Positions 54,587 to 63,463 of a stretch of DNA of 64,000 nt are shown piece after piece. Where the stretch lies: NCBI GenBank assembly GCA_036322835.1, contig AP027304.1, positions 3,224,001-3,288,000 on the forward strand, written 5' to 3'. Every line of letters starts with the position of its first letter. The stretch's first letter is position 1. The stretch comes from Tenuifilaceae bacterium CYCD. Its GTDB lineage: Bacteria > Bacteroidota > Bacteroidia > Bacteroidales > Tenuifilaceae. Both the position numbers and the translations under genes were made by a program. The notes under the pieces were generated by a model. The model had not been told where the DNA came from, ran no database searches, and was given only the letters and a program-made list of their open reading frames with translations.

Positions 54587-54614
54587 AAAGGCCTCTTAAC
54601 GAGGCCTTTTTTCT
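54587..54614. terminator. Bidirectional terminator, cold-shock gene and barrel gene
   Basis: AAAGGCCTC (54587-54595) and GAGGCCTTT (54601-54609) around TTAAC, with a T-run on the plus strand and weaker A/T on the other. Confidence 0.8.
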
Positions 54615-54628
54615 TTCTATGAGGTCAA

Positions 54629-55228
54629 TTAAAAAGTAATGCTAAATCTCATTATAGGATTACTTGTGTATGGAGAATACTGGTTATCTGCAATATTCCA
54701 CAACAAAAGTATATTAACGGCAGCCCTATCTCCAACTCGTTGACGCCAGCCTCCTCCCACTAGATACATATGCACCCAGCCTCTACCCTCGCTCGAATTA
54801 ACATCCAACTTTTTCCTATCTATATATAATCCTTCATACTCGCCATGCAGAATTACCCCACCATGTACTCCAAACCCAAAAGTCTCGTAAAAATCGGGAA
54901 TAGGAAGGACTTGGGTGAAAGCCGAAAATCCCCAAATATTAGTTTTGCTTGATTCAGAACTCCCGTCTATATAACTAAATCGTTCCTTGCGATATGTGTA
55001 TCGACCACCTACGCCTGCCGACCATTGCGGCAAAATCCACATTCCAACCATAGGAACTATGTCGAACTGTGTTATTCTACTTCCAATGGTTAGCCCCAAA
55101 CTTCCCCCGTAAAATATTCTATCGGCAGGTCTCTGGAAATCGCCATGCCTACGCTGCGCCATTACATGAACTGATGCTATGCTTAATATCGCGATAACAA
55201 CGATGAATGCTTTTAACCTCAAAACCAT
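54629..55228 (-). CDS. Putative outer-membrane beta-barrel protein
   Basis: A 199-residue exported protein with a Sec signal (MVLRLKAFIVVIAILSIASV, cleavage after VMA). The body is a series of amphipathic strands with turns, for example IFYGGSLGLTIGSRITQFDI, WSAGVGGRYTYRKERFSY and FETFGFGVHGG-like segments (seen as YETFGFGVHGGVILHGEYEG). It ends in PIMRFSITF, with the terminal phenylalanine typical of barrels. I do not recognise a named family or function. Confidence 0.72.
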   Translation of the reverse strand: MVLRLKAFIVVIAILSIASVHVMAQRRHGDFQRPADRIFYGGSLGLTIGSRITQFDIVPMVGMWILPQWSAGVGGRYTYRKERFSYIDGSSESSKTNIWGFSAFTQVLPIPDFYETFGFGVHGGVILHGEYEGLYIDRKKLDVNSSEGRGWVHMYLVGGGWRQRVGDRAAVNILLLWNIADNQYSPYTSNPIMRFSITF

Positions 55229-55341
55229 ACATGTTCTGTTAAATATACCCCTTATTAGTTACTGTAAATGTATAAATTTTAATTTTACATCACTTTCCCC
55301 TAGGAAGGTTTGACATAATATTACAAAACAACCAATAAAAT

Positions 55342-56742
55342 ATGAAAAAACTGATTCTTGCAATATTCATTTTTATTGTACCATACTCTCTTCTATCCCA
55401 AAATGAACAGAATTTTGAAACAGACCCAATCATTTTAAATAGGATTGGTAAATGGCAAGACCTCAAGTTTGGTTTTATGATGCACTGGGGGTTTTACTCG
55501 CAATGGAGCGTTGTGGAATCGTGGTCCATATGTAACGAGCCATGGATTAATAGAGGTGCTGTTCCATACATCGAATATGTGAACAAATACCAAGCACTTA
55601 ACAAAACCTTTAATCCTGTGCAATTTGACCCTGAATATTGGGCTACTTTGGCACAAGAAGCAGGCATGAAGTATTTTGTTTTTACCACCAAGCATCACGA
55701 CGGATTCTGTATGTACGACACAAAACAAACCTCGTATTCTATCACAGACCCGAGCTGTCCATTCTCCACAAATCCAAAATCGGATGTTACAAAGGCTCTT
55801 GTAGATGCATTTAGGGCAAAAGGGTTTTGGTGTGGACTTTACTTTTCAAAGCCAGATTGGCATCATCCAGATTATTGGGCTCCAGAGTGGGCAACACCCG
55901 ATAGAAACGTAAACTATAATCCGAAGGATTATCCTGAACGATGGCAACGATATGCCAATTTCACCTACAATCAAATTGAAGAATTATCCACTCAGTATGG
56001 TGATATCGATATTCTTTGGCTCGATGGCGGTTGGGTTCGCCCAGAATGGAGTTTAACAGAAGAATCGCGCCATTGGTTGGGATGTAAAGGATGGATTCAG
56101 GATATCAATATGCCAAAAATTGCCAGTATGGCAAGAAAAAATAACCCAGATCTTTTAATTGTTGACAGATCGGTTCACGGAAAATACGAGAATTACCGTA
56201 CACCTGAGAAGGAAGTTCCCGATTCTATTCTACCCTATCCTTGGGAAACTTGCATGACAATGGGAAACTCGTGGTCATATGTGGAAAACGATGTTTATAA
56301 GTCGACAAATACACTTATCCATATGCTTATTGATATTGTATCGAAAGGTGGAAATTTCTTGCTAAACGTTGGCCCATCTCCATTAGGAATCCTACCCGAG
56401 CCAGCAATAGTTAGAATGCAAGAAATTGGCAACTGGATGAAAGTCAATGGAAAAGCAATTTACTCAACTCGACCAATCTACCCTTACAAACAGGATAAAA
56501 TTAGATTTACACAGGCAAAAAATGGTGCTATTTACGCCTTTTATTTACTTGAGGAGAACGAACCTCTACCTAACAATATTAAACTTGGAAAAACAGGCTT
56601 TAAAATAAGCTCCATTAGGATTCTGGGCTCAAATACAAAGTTAAACTTCAAACAAATCAGCGATGGTTACGAAATAGCGATTCCTAAATCTATTATTGCA
56701 AACAATCAAATTAAGCACGCTGTTGTATTCGAAATCAAATAG
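55342..56742 (+). CDS. GH29 alpha-L-fucosidase
   Basis: A 466-residue secreted fucosidase with a Sec signal (MKKLILAIFIFIVPYSLLSQ). GH29 barrel motifs are KFGFMMHWGFYSQWSV, FVFTTKHHDGFCMYDTKQT and the nucleophile aspartate D228 in DILWLDGGWVRPEW. A C-terminal beta domain starts at about residue 370 (IYSTRPIYPYKQDKIR). The acid/base residue cannot be fixed without alignment. Six bases separate it from the GH3 gene. Together they suggest trimming of fucosylated plant or host glycans outside the cytoplasm. No SusCD or sulfatase is next to it, so the target glycan is unknown. Confidence 0.92.
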   Translation: MKKLILAIFIFIVPYSLLSQNEQNFETDPIILNRIGKWQDLKFGFMMHWGFYSQWSVVESWSICNEPWINRGAVPYIEYVNKYQALNKTFNPVQFDPEYWATLAQEAGMKYFVFTTKHHDGFCMYDTKQTSYSITDPSCPFSTNPKSDVTKALVDAFRAKGFWCGLYFSKPDWHHPDYWAPEWATPDRNVNYNPKDYPERWQRYANFTYNQIEELSTQYGDIDILWLDGGWVRPEWSLTEESRHWLGCKGWIQDINMPKIASMARKNNPDLLIVDRSVHGKYENYRTPEKEVPDSILPYPWETCMTMGNSWSYVENDVYKSTNTLIHMLIDIVSKGGNFLLNVGPSPLGILPEPAIVRMQEIGNWMKVNGKAIYSTRPIYPYKQDKIRFTQAKNGAIYAFYLLEENEPLPNNIKLGKTGFKISSIRILGSNTKLNFKQISDGYEIAIPKSIIANNQIKHAVVFEIK

Positions 56743-56748
56743 TCTAGA

Positions 56749-58965
56749 ATGAATATAGGAATTAAAATCATAGCCTTTTTAACTTGCTGTACTTTACTTT
56801 CTAAAGTAAATGCTCAATCGTATCAATTTCCATTTCAAAACCCTGATTTGTCTTTGGAAGAACGATTAGACGATATTATATCCCGTTTAACATTAGATGA
56901 AAAGGTACTTTTAATGCAACACAATGCGCCAGCAATTGATAGACTTGCTATACCAGCTTACAATTGGTGGAACGAGGCGCTACACGGAGTTGCTCGCACC
57001 AAAGAGTATGTTACAGTATTTCCTCAGGCAATTGCGCTGGCTGCAACATTTAATCCTGATGGTTTGCAAAAAACTGCCGATATTATTTCGACCGAAGGTA
57101 GAGCAATTTTCAATGATGACTTTAAGAATGGGAAAACTGGTGAAAACTACAGAGGTTTAACCTACTGGACTCCAAATATCAATATTTTCCGCGATCCTCG
57201 CTGGGGTCGAGGCCAAGAAACCTACGGCGAAGATCCTTACCTAACCTCAGTAATGGGAGGGGCTATGGTTCGAGGGCTTGAGGGCGATGATCCAAACTAT
57301 TTAAAAGCAGTTGCTTGCGCCAAGCATTTTGCAGTCCACAGTGGTCCCGAGCACAATAGGCATTCATTCAACGTTACGGTTTCTGCATATGATTTATGGG
57401 ACACATACCTACCTGCATTCAAGCATCTGGTGGTAAACGAGAAAGTTCACGGAGTAATGTGTGCATATAATAGATTTGTCGGTACACCCTGCTGTGCAAA
57501 TGACACACTACTCAATGATATTCTTCGTAAAAAATGGGGTTTCGATGGATATGTTACTACGGATTGCTGGGCAATTTCCGATTTTCTGAACTTCCACAAC
57601 ACCCACAGTTCTGAAATTGAAGCAATCAGCGATGCCTTACTATCTGGTTCAGACTTGGAGTGTGGTTCGTTATACCATAAATTAATCGATGCTGTTAAAT
57701 TGGGCTACATAACAGAAAAACAGGTGAATATTTCTTTAAGAAGATTGCTCAAAATTGAATTTCAACTAGGGATCTTCGATCCACAGGAAATAGTACCATT
57801 TGCCAGCATAGACCGTTCAAAACTCGATTGCAATGAGCACAAGCAACACGCCTATCTAATGGCTAAACAATCGATAGTACTCCTTAAAAATGAAAACAGA
57901 GTACTTCCTTTAGATGAAAATAGAATTAAACACATTGCCATTATTGGTCCTAATGCGAATAACCCCAAAACACTACTTGCTAACTACAATGGAACGCCCT
58001 CTTCTAGCACAACTCCATACCAAAGTTTATTAAATAGATATGGCAACAAATTGAAGATAACATTCTTTCAAGGGGTTGGAATTGTTGACACTCTGAGTGC
58101 TTCTCCTTCGTTTTCGGAGATATCAAAAAGTGTTAGCAATGCCGATGTAATCCTATTTATTGGAGGAATTTCGGCCAATTACGAAGGTGAGGCCGGCGAC
58201 GCTGGAGCTGGTGGTTACTTTGGCTTTGCAAGTGGCGATAGAACCACCATGGCTTTGCCAAAGGTTCAAACCGAACTGCTTAAGAAGCTGAAAAAGATTA
58301 ATCGTCCCATTGTGCTTATAAATATGTCGGGCTCTTCCATTAGTTTTGAGTGGGAAAACCAAAATGTTGATGCAATCCTCCAGGTTTGGTATGGAGGACA
58401 ATCGGCTGGTGATGCAATAGTTGATGTAATATTTGGAAAGTACAATCCGGCAGGTCGAATGCCCATTACAACCTATAAAAGCGATACGGATTTGCCCGAT
58501 TTTGAAGACTATTCAATGGAAAATCGTACATATAGGTATTATAAAGGTGAGGTCAGATATCCTTTTGGTTATGGACTCAGTTATGCAGAATTCGCCTATT
58601 CAAACCTAAAGTTTACTAAAGAAATTAATACAGGTAATAATTTAGAGGTTGAAGTAGAAGTTCAAAATACTGGAAAAATATCTGGTGATGAAGTAGTTCA
58701 GTTGTACACATCGCATATAAATAGTACTGCTCCAACACCCATATGCGCCCTCAAGGCATTTAAGAGGGTGTCATTGAACCAAGGTGAAAAACAAAAAGTT
58801 ATATTTCTTCTTACTCCCACAGATTTAGCAAAGGTTGATTTAAACGGAAAGTCTGAGGAAAATTCTGGAAAGATTAATATTTTTGTTGGTGGCGGTCAAC
58901 CAAAATATGCGAATGGATTAAGCGATACATTAACAGTAAGCGGAAATCCCGTCATAATAAAATAA
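56749..58965 (+). CDS. GH3 beta-glycosidase (beta-xylosidase/beta-glucosidase type)
   Basis: A 738-residue secreted GH3 enzyme with a Sec signal (residues 1-22, ending KVNAQ). The (beta/alpha)8 domain (30-370) includes NWWNEALHGVAR, WTPNINIFRDPRWGRGQETY, AKHFAVHSGPE and the nucleophile D272 in YVTTDCWAI. The alpha/beta sandwich (390-590) holds the probable acid/base glutamate in NYEGEAGDAG. An Fn3-like domain (620-735) follows PFGYGLSYAEF. The DC after the threonines and NRTYRYYKGEVRYPFGYGLS resemble beta-xylosidase members, but beta-glucosidase cannot be excluded. It is cotranscribed with GH29. Confidence 0.9.
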   Translation: MNIGIKIIAFLTCCTLLSKVNAQSYQFPFQNPDLSLEERLDDIISRLTLDEKVLLMQHNAPAIDRLAIPAYNWWNEALHGVARTKEYVTVFPQAIALAATFNPDGLQKTADIISTEGRAIFNDDFKNGKTGENYRGLTYWTPNINIFRDPRWGRGQETYGEDPYLTSVMGGAMVRGLEGDDPNYLKAVACAKHFAVHSGPEHNRHSFNVTVSAYDLWDTYLPAFKHLVVNEKVHGVMCAYNRFVGTPCCANDTLLNDILRKKWGFDGYVTTDCWAISDFLNFHNTHSSEIEAISDALLSGSDLECGSLYHKLIDAVKLGYITEKQVNISLRRLLKIEFQLGIFDPQEIVPFASIDRSKLDCNEHKQHAYLMAKQSIVLLKNENRVLPLDENRIKHIAIIGPNANNPKTLLANYNGTPSSSTTPYQSLLNRYGNKLKITFFQGVGIVDTLSASPSFSEISKSVSNADVILFIGGISANYEGEAGDAGAGGYFGFASGDRTTMALPKVQTELLKKLKKINRPIVLINMSGSSISFEWENQNVDAILQVWYGGQSAGDAIVDVIFGKYNPAGRMPITTYKSDTDLPDFEDYSMENRTYRYYKGEVRYPFGYGLSYAEFAYSNLKFTKEINTGNNLEVEVEVQNTGKISGDEVVQLYTSHINSTAPTPICALKAFKRVSLNQGEKQKVIFLLTPTDLAKVDLNGKSEENSGKINIFVGGGQPKYANGLSDTLTVSGNPVIIK

Positions 58966-58988
58966 GAATAATCAATTGAAAAATATGA

Positions 58989-59039
58989 AATGTCCATGTA
59001 AGGAATTACACCCAATGTAATGATTAATGTATGGACATT
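58989..59039. repeat. Interrupted inverted repeat between GH3 and SDR genes
   Basis: AATGTCCAT (58989-58997) pairs with ATGGACATT (59031-59039), and inside it ATTACA (59005-59010) pairs with TGTAAT (59016-59021) around CCCAA. The structure is a 51-base hairpin with an internal loop. No T-run follows, so it is not a standard terminator. Only about 25 bases lie between the GH3 stop and the hairpin. Confidence 0.55.
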
Positions 59040-59113
59040 CCATGTGAGCAAACACAAACTGAGAAACAAAAAGTTGCGTAATTACAAATCTGTTACTTAA
59101 TAATTTTAAACAC

Positions 59114-59821
59114 ATGAATATAGTCATCACAGGCGCATCGAGAGGAATTGGGTTTGAAGTAGCACGCCTATTTGCAGCCCGCGAAAGCAACAATATTGTG
59201 GCCATTGCTCGTAGTGAGCAAAAACTAAAAGATTTAAAAAACGCATGTATAAAGGAGAATATCCAAGCGCACCTATACCCTATTATCTTTGACTTGGAAC
59301 AAGTCGAATTAATTGGAAACACATTGGTCCCTCAAATAAAACAGCATATAGGAACTGTTGATATCCTTATAAATAATGCTGGATTTCTCGTAAATAAGCC
59401 ATTTGAGCAACTTACCACCGAAGATATTGATAGGATGGTTAAAGTAAACTATTCATCTGCAATAAACCTGACAAAAGAATTAATCCATTCAATGAGCCAA
59501 GGTGGACATATTGTTAACATAAGCAGTATGGGTGGTTTCCAAGGGAGCCAAAAATTTAATGGTCTTTCGGTTTATGCCTCAAGTAAAGCAGCTCTGGCCT
59601 CAATAACTGAATGCCTTGCAGAAGAGTATAAGCAGAAGGGCATCAGCATTAATTGCCTTGCACTTGGTGCAACCGATACTGAAATGCTACGACAGGCTTT
59701 CCCGGGCTATAAAGCCCCGATAAATGCAACCGAGATGGCTGAATTCATTGTTGATTTTGCAATAAATGGCAAAAAATACTTTAATGGTAAAATACTTCCA
59801 GTAACAACCACAAACCCATAA
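59114..59821 (+). CDS. Short-chain dehydrogenase/reductase
   Basis: A 235-residue SDR of unknown substrate. The cofactor motif is TGASRGIGFEVA (residues 7-18), then NNAGF, and the catalytic Ser-Tyr-Lys is in NISSMGGFQGSQKF with VYASSKAALAS. The residue after the glycine-rich strand region (ARSEQKLKD) suggests NADP(H). It ends soon after the substrate loop (ATDTEMLRQAFPG), shorter than FabG. It has its own gap from GH3 (148 bases with a hairpin), so a shared function is not implied. Confidence 0.85.
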   Translation: MNIVITGASRGIGFEVARLFAARESNNIVAIARSEQKLKDLKNACIKENIQAHLYPIIFDLEQVELIGNTLVPQIKQHIGTVDILINNAGFLVNKPFEQLTTEDIDRMVKVNYSSAINLTKELIHSMSQGGHIVNISSMGGFQGSQKFNGLSVYASSKAALASITECLAEEYKQKGISINCLALGATDTEMLRQAFPGYKAPINATEMAEFIVDFAINGKKYFNGKILPVTTTNP

Positions 59822-59840
59822 AGAACTTAACCAAATATTT

Positions 59841-59877
59841 ACAATAAAAAAGGAGCCAATGGCTCCTTTTTTATTGT
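59841..59877. terminator. Bidirectional terminator between SDR and buk
   Basis: Perfect 17-base arms (59841-59857 and 59861-59877; core AGGAGCC/GGCTCCT) around AAT, A-run on the left and T-run on the right. Confidence 0.85.
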
Positions 59878-59891
59878 ATGTTTCGAAGTGA

Positions 59892-60968
59892 TTATCTGTA
59901 TTCTCTAGGCATTACTTCACCTTTAAGAACCATAAGGCCATTCATTGCAAGTGCTTGCATTTCATCCTCACCAGGGTAAACGGTTATCGGTGCAATAAAA
60001 CCAACCATATCCTTGATATAATCCACCAAATCGTTATTGTGAGCTATACCACCAGTTAGAATAATTGCATCAACTTTACCCTTGAGCACTCCAGCCATAG
60101 AAGCAATTGCCTTTCCAATGTTGTACGACATTGCATCCTGGATAAGTTTTGCCTTGGCATCACCACTACGGGCTTTTAACTCTATCTCGTGAGCGTCGTT
60201 AGTACCAGCATGAGCAACTAGGCCGCCCTTACCCGTAATCATTTTCTTAACCTCCTCGTAGGTTACCTCTCCGCTAAAGCACAACTTCGCAAGCTGTCCT
60301 GCCGGAATGGTTCCTGCACGTTCGGGAGAGAAAGGACCATCACCATCGAGTGCATTATTTACATCTACAACACGTCCTTGACGGTGAGCACCAACAGAAA
60401 TACCACCACCTAAATGGGCTACGATAAGGTTAAGCTCCTCATAATGCCTGTTTAACGATTTAGCATATAAACGAGCGATGGCTTTCTGGTTAAGAGCATG
60501 AAAAATTGATACCCTTTTAAATTTAGGATGACCTGAAATACGAGCAACCTCGTCCAACTCATCAACAACTACAGGATCGGCAATGTATGCCTTTGCGGAT
60601 GGCAACGAGCATGCAATATCATCGGCAATTAAACCGCCCAAGTTACTCGCATGCTCTCCCATTACACCATTTCTCAAATCGGCTTTTAATAGGTCATTAA
60701 CCTCATAAACACCCGATTCAATAGGCTTTACCAAACCACCGCGCCCTACAATTGCAGATATTTTAGCAACATCAATACCTGCCTCTTTGAGTTCTTTCAG
60801 AATAATATCCTTACGGAAACTAAACTGATCGGTAATCGTTCTAAATTGAGCAATTTCCTCAGCAGTGTGCTTGATGTTCTTCAGAAAAACAGATTTGTTG
60901 TTACGATATACAGCAATTTTGGTTGATGTAGAACCAGGGTTAATTGCCAGTACTTTGAACTCTTCCAT
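59892..60968 (-). CDS. buk: Butyrate kinase
   Basis: Butyrate kinase (358 residues) makes ATP and butyrate from butyryl phosphate; it is an ASKHA-fold kinase. Motifs are LAINPGSTSTKIAVY (phosphate 1), VGRGGLVKPIESGVYEVN, LNLIVAHLGGGISVGAHRQG (phosphate 2) and AIILTGGIAHN (adenosine). The long N-terminal segment and the GRGG motif separate it from acetate kinase. It is last in the ackA-ptb-buk operon, 20 bases after ptb. Branched-chain acyl phosphates are possible alternative substrates. Confidence 0.94.
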   Translation of the reverse strand: MEEFKVLAINPGSTSTKIAVYRNNKSVFLKNIKHTAEEIAQFRTITDQFSFRKDIILKELKEAGIDVAKISAIVGRGGLVKPIESGVYEVNDLLKADLRNGVMGEHASNLGGLIADDIACSLPSAKAYIADPVVVDELDEVARISGHPKFKRVSIFHALNQKAIARLYAKSLNRHYEELNLIVAHLGGGISVGAHRQGRVVDVNNALDGDGPFSPERAGTIPAGQLAKLCFSGEVTYEEVKKMITGKGGLVAHAGTNDAHEIELKARSGDAKAKLIQDAMSYNIGKAIASMAGVLKGKVDAIILTGGIAHNNDLVDYIKDMVGFIAPITVYPGEDEMQALAMNGLMVLKGEVMPREYR

Positions 60969-60988
60969 CCTCTTTTATGCGATTTAAA

Positions 60989-61894
60989 TTATTTTGCAGC
61001 GTTAGCAGCTAATGCAATTGAATACATTTTTGATTTAACACTGTCGCCACGTGATGTTAGCACGCATGGCACTTTTGCCCCCATAACCATTGCACCAAGT
61101 TCACCTTTAGCAAATTTAGTGCATGTTTTAAAGAATACATTACCTGACTCAATATTAGGGAACATAATGCAATCGGCATCGCCAGCAACACCACCGCCAA
61201 CTTTCTTAATCTCTGCAGATTCTTTGTCAATTGCAACATCCATAGCCAAAGGACCATCAACAATAGCACCCTTAATTTGACCACGATCGGCCATTTTAGC
61301 AATGATTGCGGCATCAACACAAGCTTGCATGCCGGGCATCATCTGTTCGGTAGCCGCATTTAAAGCCACTTTTGGTTTTTCGATTCCTAAAGAGTGAGCC
61401 GTTTTAATCAGGTAGTTGGTAATAGCTATTTTCTGATTCAAATCTGGAGCAGGAATAATAGCAACATCACCTACGATTAATAATTTGTGATATGTTGGTA
61501 CTTCAACAACAGTGACATGACTTAACACAGCTTTAGGAGGAAGTAAACCTTTTTCCTTATTTAAAATAGCACGCATATACTTATCGGTGCTAACCAAGCC
61601 TTTCATTAAAACATCGCCTTCTCCATTGTTGATAAGTTCAACAGCTTTAGCCGCAGCTTTCATTTCGTCGGCTTCCTGAACAACTTTGAACTTATTAGGA
61701 TCGATATTGTGCTCAGCGCAAACCTTCTTCATAGTTGCTTCGTCGCATACTAAAGTTGCCTCCACGATACCCATATCAACAGCCATACTAACAGCTTCGA
61801 TAGTGTGAGCATCGTTTGCATATGCGGCTACTAAGCGTTTACGGGGTTTGCTGCGAACAACCTCAAATAGTTGCTCTAGTTTATCTACTTTCAT
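60989..61894 (-). CDS. ptb: Phosphate butyryltransferase
   Basis: Converts butyryl-CoA and phosphate to butyryl phosphate. From the ATG at 61894 the product is 301 residues, starting MKVDKLEQLFEVVRSKPRKR. The PTA/PTB-family segments are VLMKGLVSTDKYMRAILNK, PVYHKLLIVGDVAI-like (seen as TYHKLLIVGDVAIIPAPDLN) and KVALNAATEQMMPGM. Also seen are GDADCIMFPNIESGNVFFK and the C-terminal RGDSVKSKMYSIALAA. An AAGGAG ribosome site lies nine bases before this ATG, inside the longer alternative starting at 61912, which decides the start. Phosphate acetyltransferase is less likely from the buk context and length. Confidence 0.92.
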   Translation of the reverse strand: MKVDKLEQLFEVVRSKPRKRLVAAYANDAHTIEAVSMAVDMGIVEATLVCDEATMKKVCAEHNIDPNKFKVVQEADEMKAAAKAVELINNGEGDVLMKGLVSTDKYMRAILNKEKGLLPPKAVLSHVTVVEVPTYHKLLIVGDVAIIPAPDLNQKIAITNYLIKTAHSLGIEKPKVALNAATEQMMPGMQACVDAAIIAKMADRGQIKGAIVDGPLAMDVAIDKESAEIKKVGGGVAGDADCIMFPNIESGNVFFKTCTKFAKGELGAMVMGAKVPCVLTSRGDSVKSKMYSIALAANAAK

Positions 61895-61933
61895 GGTATT
61901 AATCTCCTTCATTTTATTGTTATTTAAATAAAA

Positions 61934-63142
61934 TTATTTTTTCCCATTAACAATACTTGCCGTATCGGTAGCAATTACAAGCTCCTCGTTGGTGGTAATT
62001 ACCATAACTTTCACCCTCGAGTTAGGTTTAGTTAGTAATTTATCCTTACCACGAACGCCCTTGTTTGCATCAACATCAAAATCAATTCCCATAAAATCTA
62101 ACGAACACGAAACCTTTTCGCGGAGCAAGTAATCATTTTCGCCAATACCACCTGTAAAGATTACAAGATCAACGCCATCCATGGCGGCTGCATAAGCACC
62201 AACATACTTTTTAACGCGATAGTAGTACATATCCAACGCCAACTGCGCACGCTCATTACCATCTGCTGCAGCATTCTCGATATCGCGCATATCCGAAGAT
62301 AATCCAGAAACACCAGCAACACCGCTCTTCTTATTGATTACATCGTTAACCTCTTTGATACTTAGATTCTCTTTTTCGGCAATGTAAAGTAGGATGCCCG
62401 CATCTAAATCTCCACTACGAGTTCCCATAATTAAACCTTCAACTGGTGTGAATCCCATGGAAGTATCAACCGATTTTCCATTCTGGATTGCTGCAATAGA
62501 AGCTCCATTGCCTAAATGGCAAGTAATAACCTTCTGTGTATTAAAATCTACACCGAGAATATTACAAGCCTTTTGTGCTACATACTTATGGCTTGTACCG
62601 TGAAAACCGTATCTGCGAATCTTATACTTGTCGTAGTACTCGTAGGGCAATCCATATAGATACGAATACTTTGGCATCGATTGATGGAACGATGTATCGA
62701 ATACTGCAACCTGAGGAATATTAGGAAGTAATTTCTCCATCGACATAATACCCTTTAGGTTTGCGGGATTATGAAGCGGAGCAAGTTCAATACATTTCTC
62801 TATCTCACTCTTAACATGATCGTTTATTAAACTGCTAGATGTAAAAAATTCGCCACCATGCGCAACACGATGACCTACTGCTTTAATCTCATTTAAACTG
62901 GAAATAACACCGTGCTTTTTATCCACAAGAGCCTCAAGTACAAGATTAATCCCCACGGTATGGTCAGGAATATTGGTTACTGCCTCATACCTATCCTTAC
63001 CCTCTGGTTTATGGGTTAATATTGCATCGGTAAATCCAATGCGTTCAACAAGACCTTTAGCTAATAGTTGGCTCTCCTGTGCCATGTTAATTAGCTGGTA
63101 CTTTATTGAAGAACTTCCGCAGTTTAATACAAGTACAATCAT
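61934..63142 (-). CDS. ackA: Acetate kinase
   Basis: Acetate kinase makes ATP and acetate from acetyl phosphate (402 residues from the ATG at 63142, MIVLVLNCGSSSIKYQLI). Motifs are VGHRVAHGGEFFTSS, FDTSFHQSMPKYSYLYGLP, RRYGFHGTSHKYVAQKAC, VITCHLGNGASIAAI and GFTPVEGLIMGTRSGDLD. Also seen are LVIFTGGIGENDYLLREK and a VRGK loop. The longer frame adds nine residues and is unlikely. It leads ackA-ptb-buk with a consensus promoter. No phosphate acetyltransferase gene is in the window, so acetyl phosphate must come from one encoded elsewhere or from side activity of Ptb. Confidence 0.95.
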   Translation of the reverse strand: MIVLVLNCGSSSIKYQLINMAQESQLLAKGLVERIGFTDAILTHKPEGKDRYEAVTNIPDHTVGINLVLEALVDKKHGVISSLNEIKAVGHRVAHGGEFFTSSSLINDHVKSEIEKCIELAPLHNPANLKGIMSMEKLLPNIPQVAVFDTSFHQSMPKYSYLYGLPYEYYDKYKIRRYGFHGTSHKYVAQKACNILGVDFNTQKVITCHLGNGASIAAIQNGKSVDTSMGFTPVEGLIMGTRSGDLDAGILLYIAEKENLSIKEVNDVINKKSGVAGVSGLSSDMRDIENAAADGNERAQLALDMYYYRVKKYVGAYAAAMDGVDLVIFTGGIGENDYLLREKVSCSLDFMGIDFDVDANKGVRGKDKLLTKPNSRVKVMVITTNEELVIATDTASIVNGKK

Positions 63143-63193
63143 TTGATTAATATTTTGATTATAAGACAATTAAGTTGTTTTTATGAAGACATG

Positions 63194-63225
63194 CAAAAAT
63201 AGCAATAAAAGCCGTGCAATACAAA
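63194..63225 (-). promoter_or_regulatory. Promoter of ackA-ptb-buk
   Basis: On the minus strand TTTG (63222-63225), a 20-base gap, then TATTTTTG (63194-63201): a full consensus match, giving a leader of about 45 bases before the ackA ATG. Confidence 0.72.
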
Positions 63226-63463
63226 GTAAAAAGAATGCTTTAAGAACATATAAAACACTGATTTTTAACAAAACAAATGTTTAATTTACGTGCAATTATT
63301 TGATTTTGCAAGACTTAATAAATAAAATGTTTTTCAACAGGTTAGTTGGTACTAATGGCAAATGGGATATCAAAAATTTAATCATGTTTTATATTGACAA
63401 TTGTCTTCAATTATTTTATAATGTGAATATATTTGGGTTTAGAAATTTTGAAATAATGCCGAT
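63226..63463. other. Intergenic region between divergent genes
   Basis: AT-rich DNA between the ackA promoter and the last gene. The only signal I can support is TATATTTG at 63428-63435 on the plus strand, a -7 match about 30 bases before the next ATG, with TTG boxes upstream at imperfect spacing (24 bases). Confidence 0.4.

Noticed and set aside
59892-60968. Butyrate kinase read as a second acetate kinase
   Set aside because: It has the buk signatures (AINPGSTSTKIAVY, VGRGGLVKP) and is 358 residues; the true acetate kinase is at 61934-63142.
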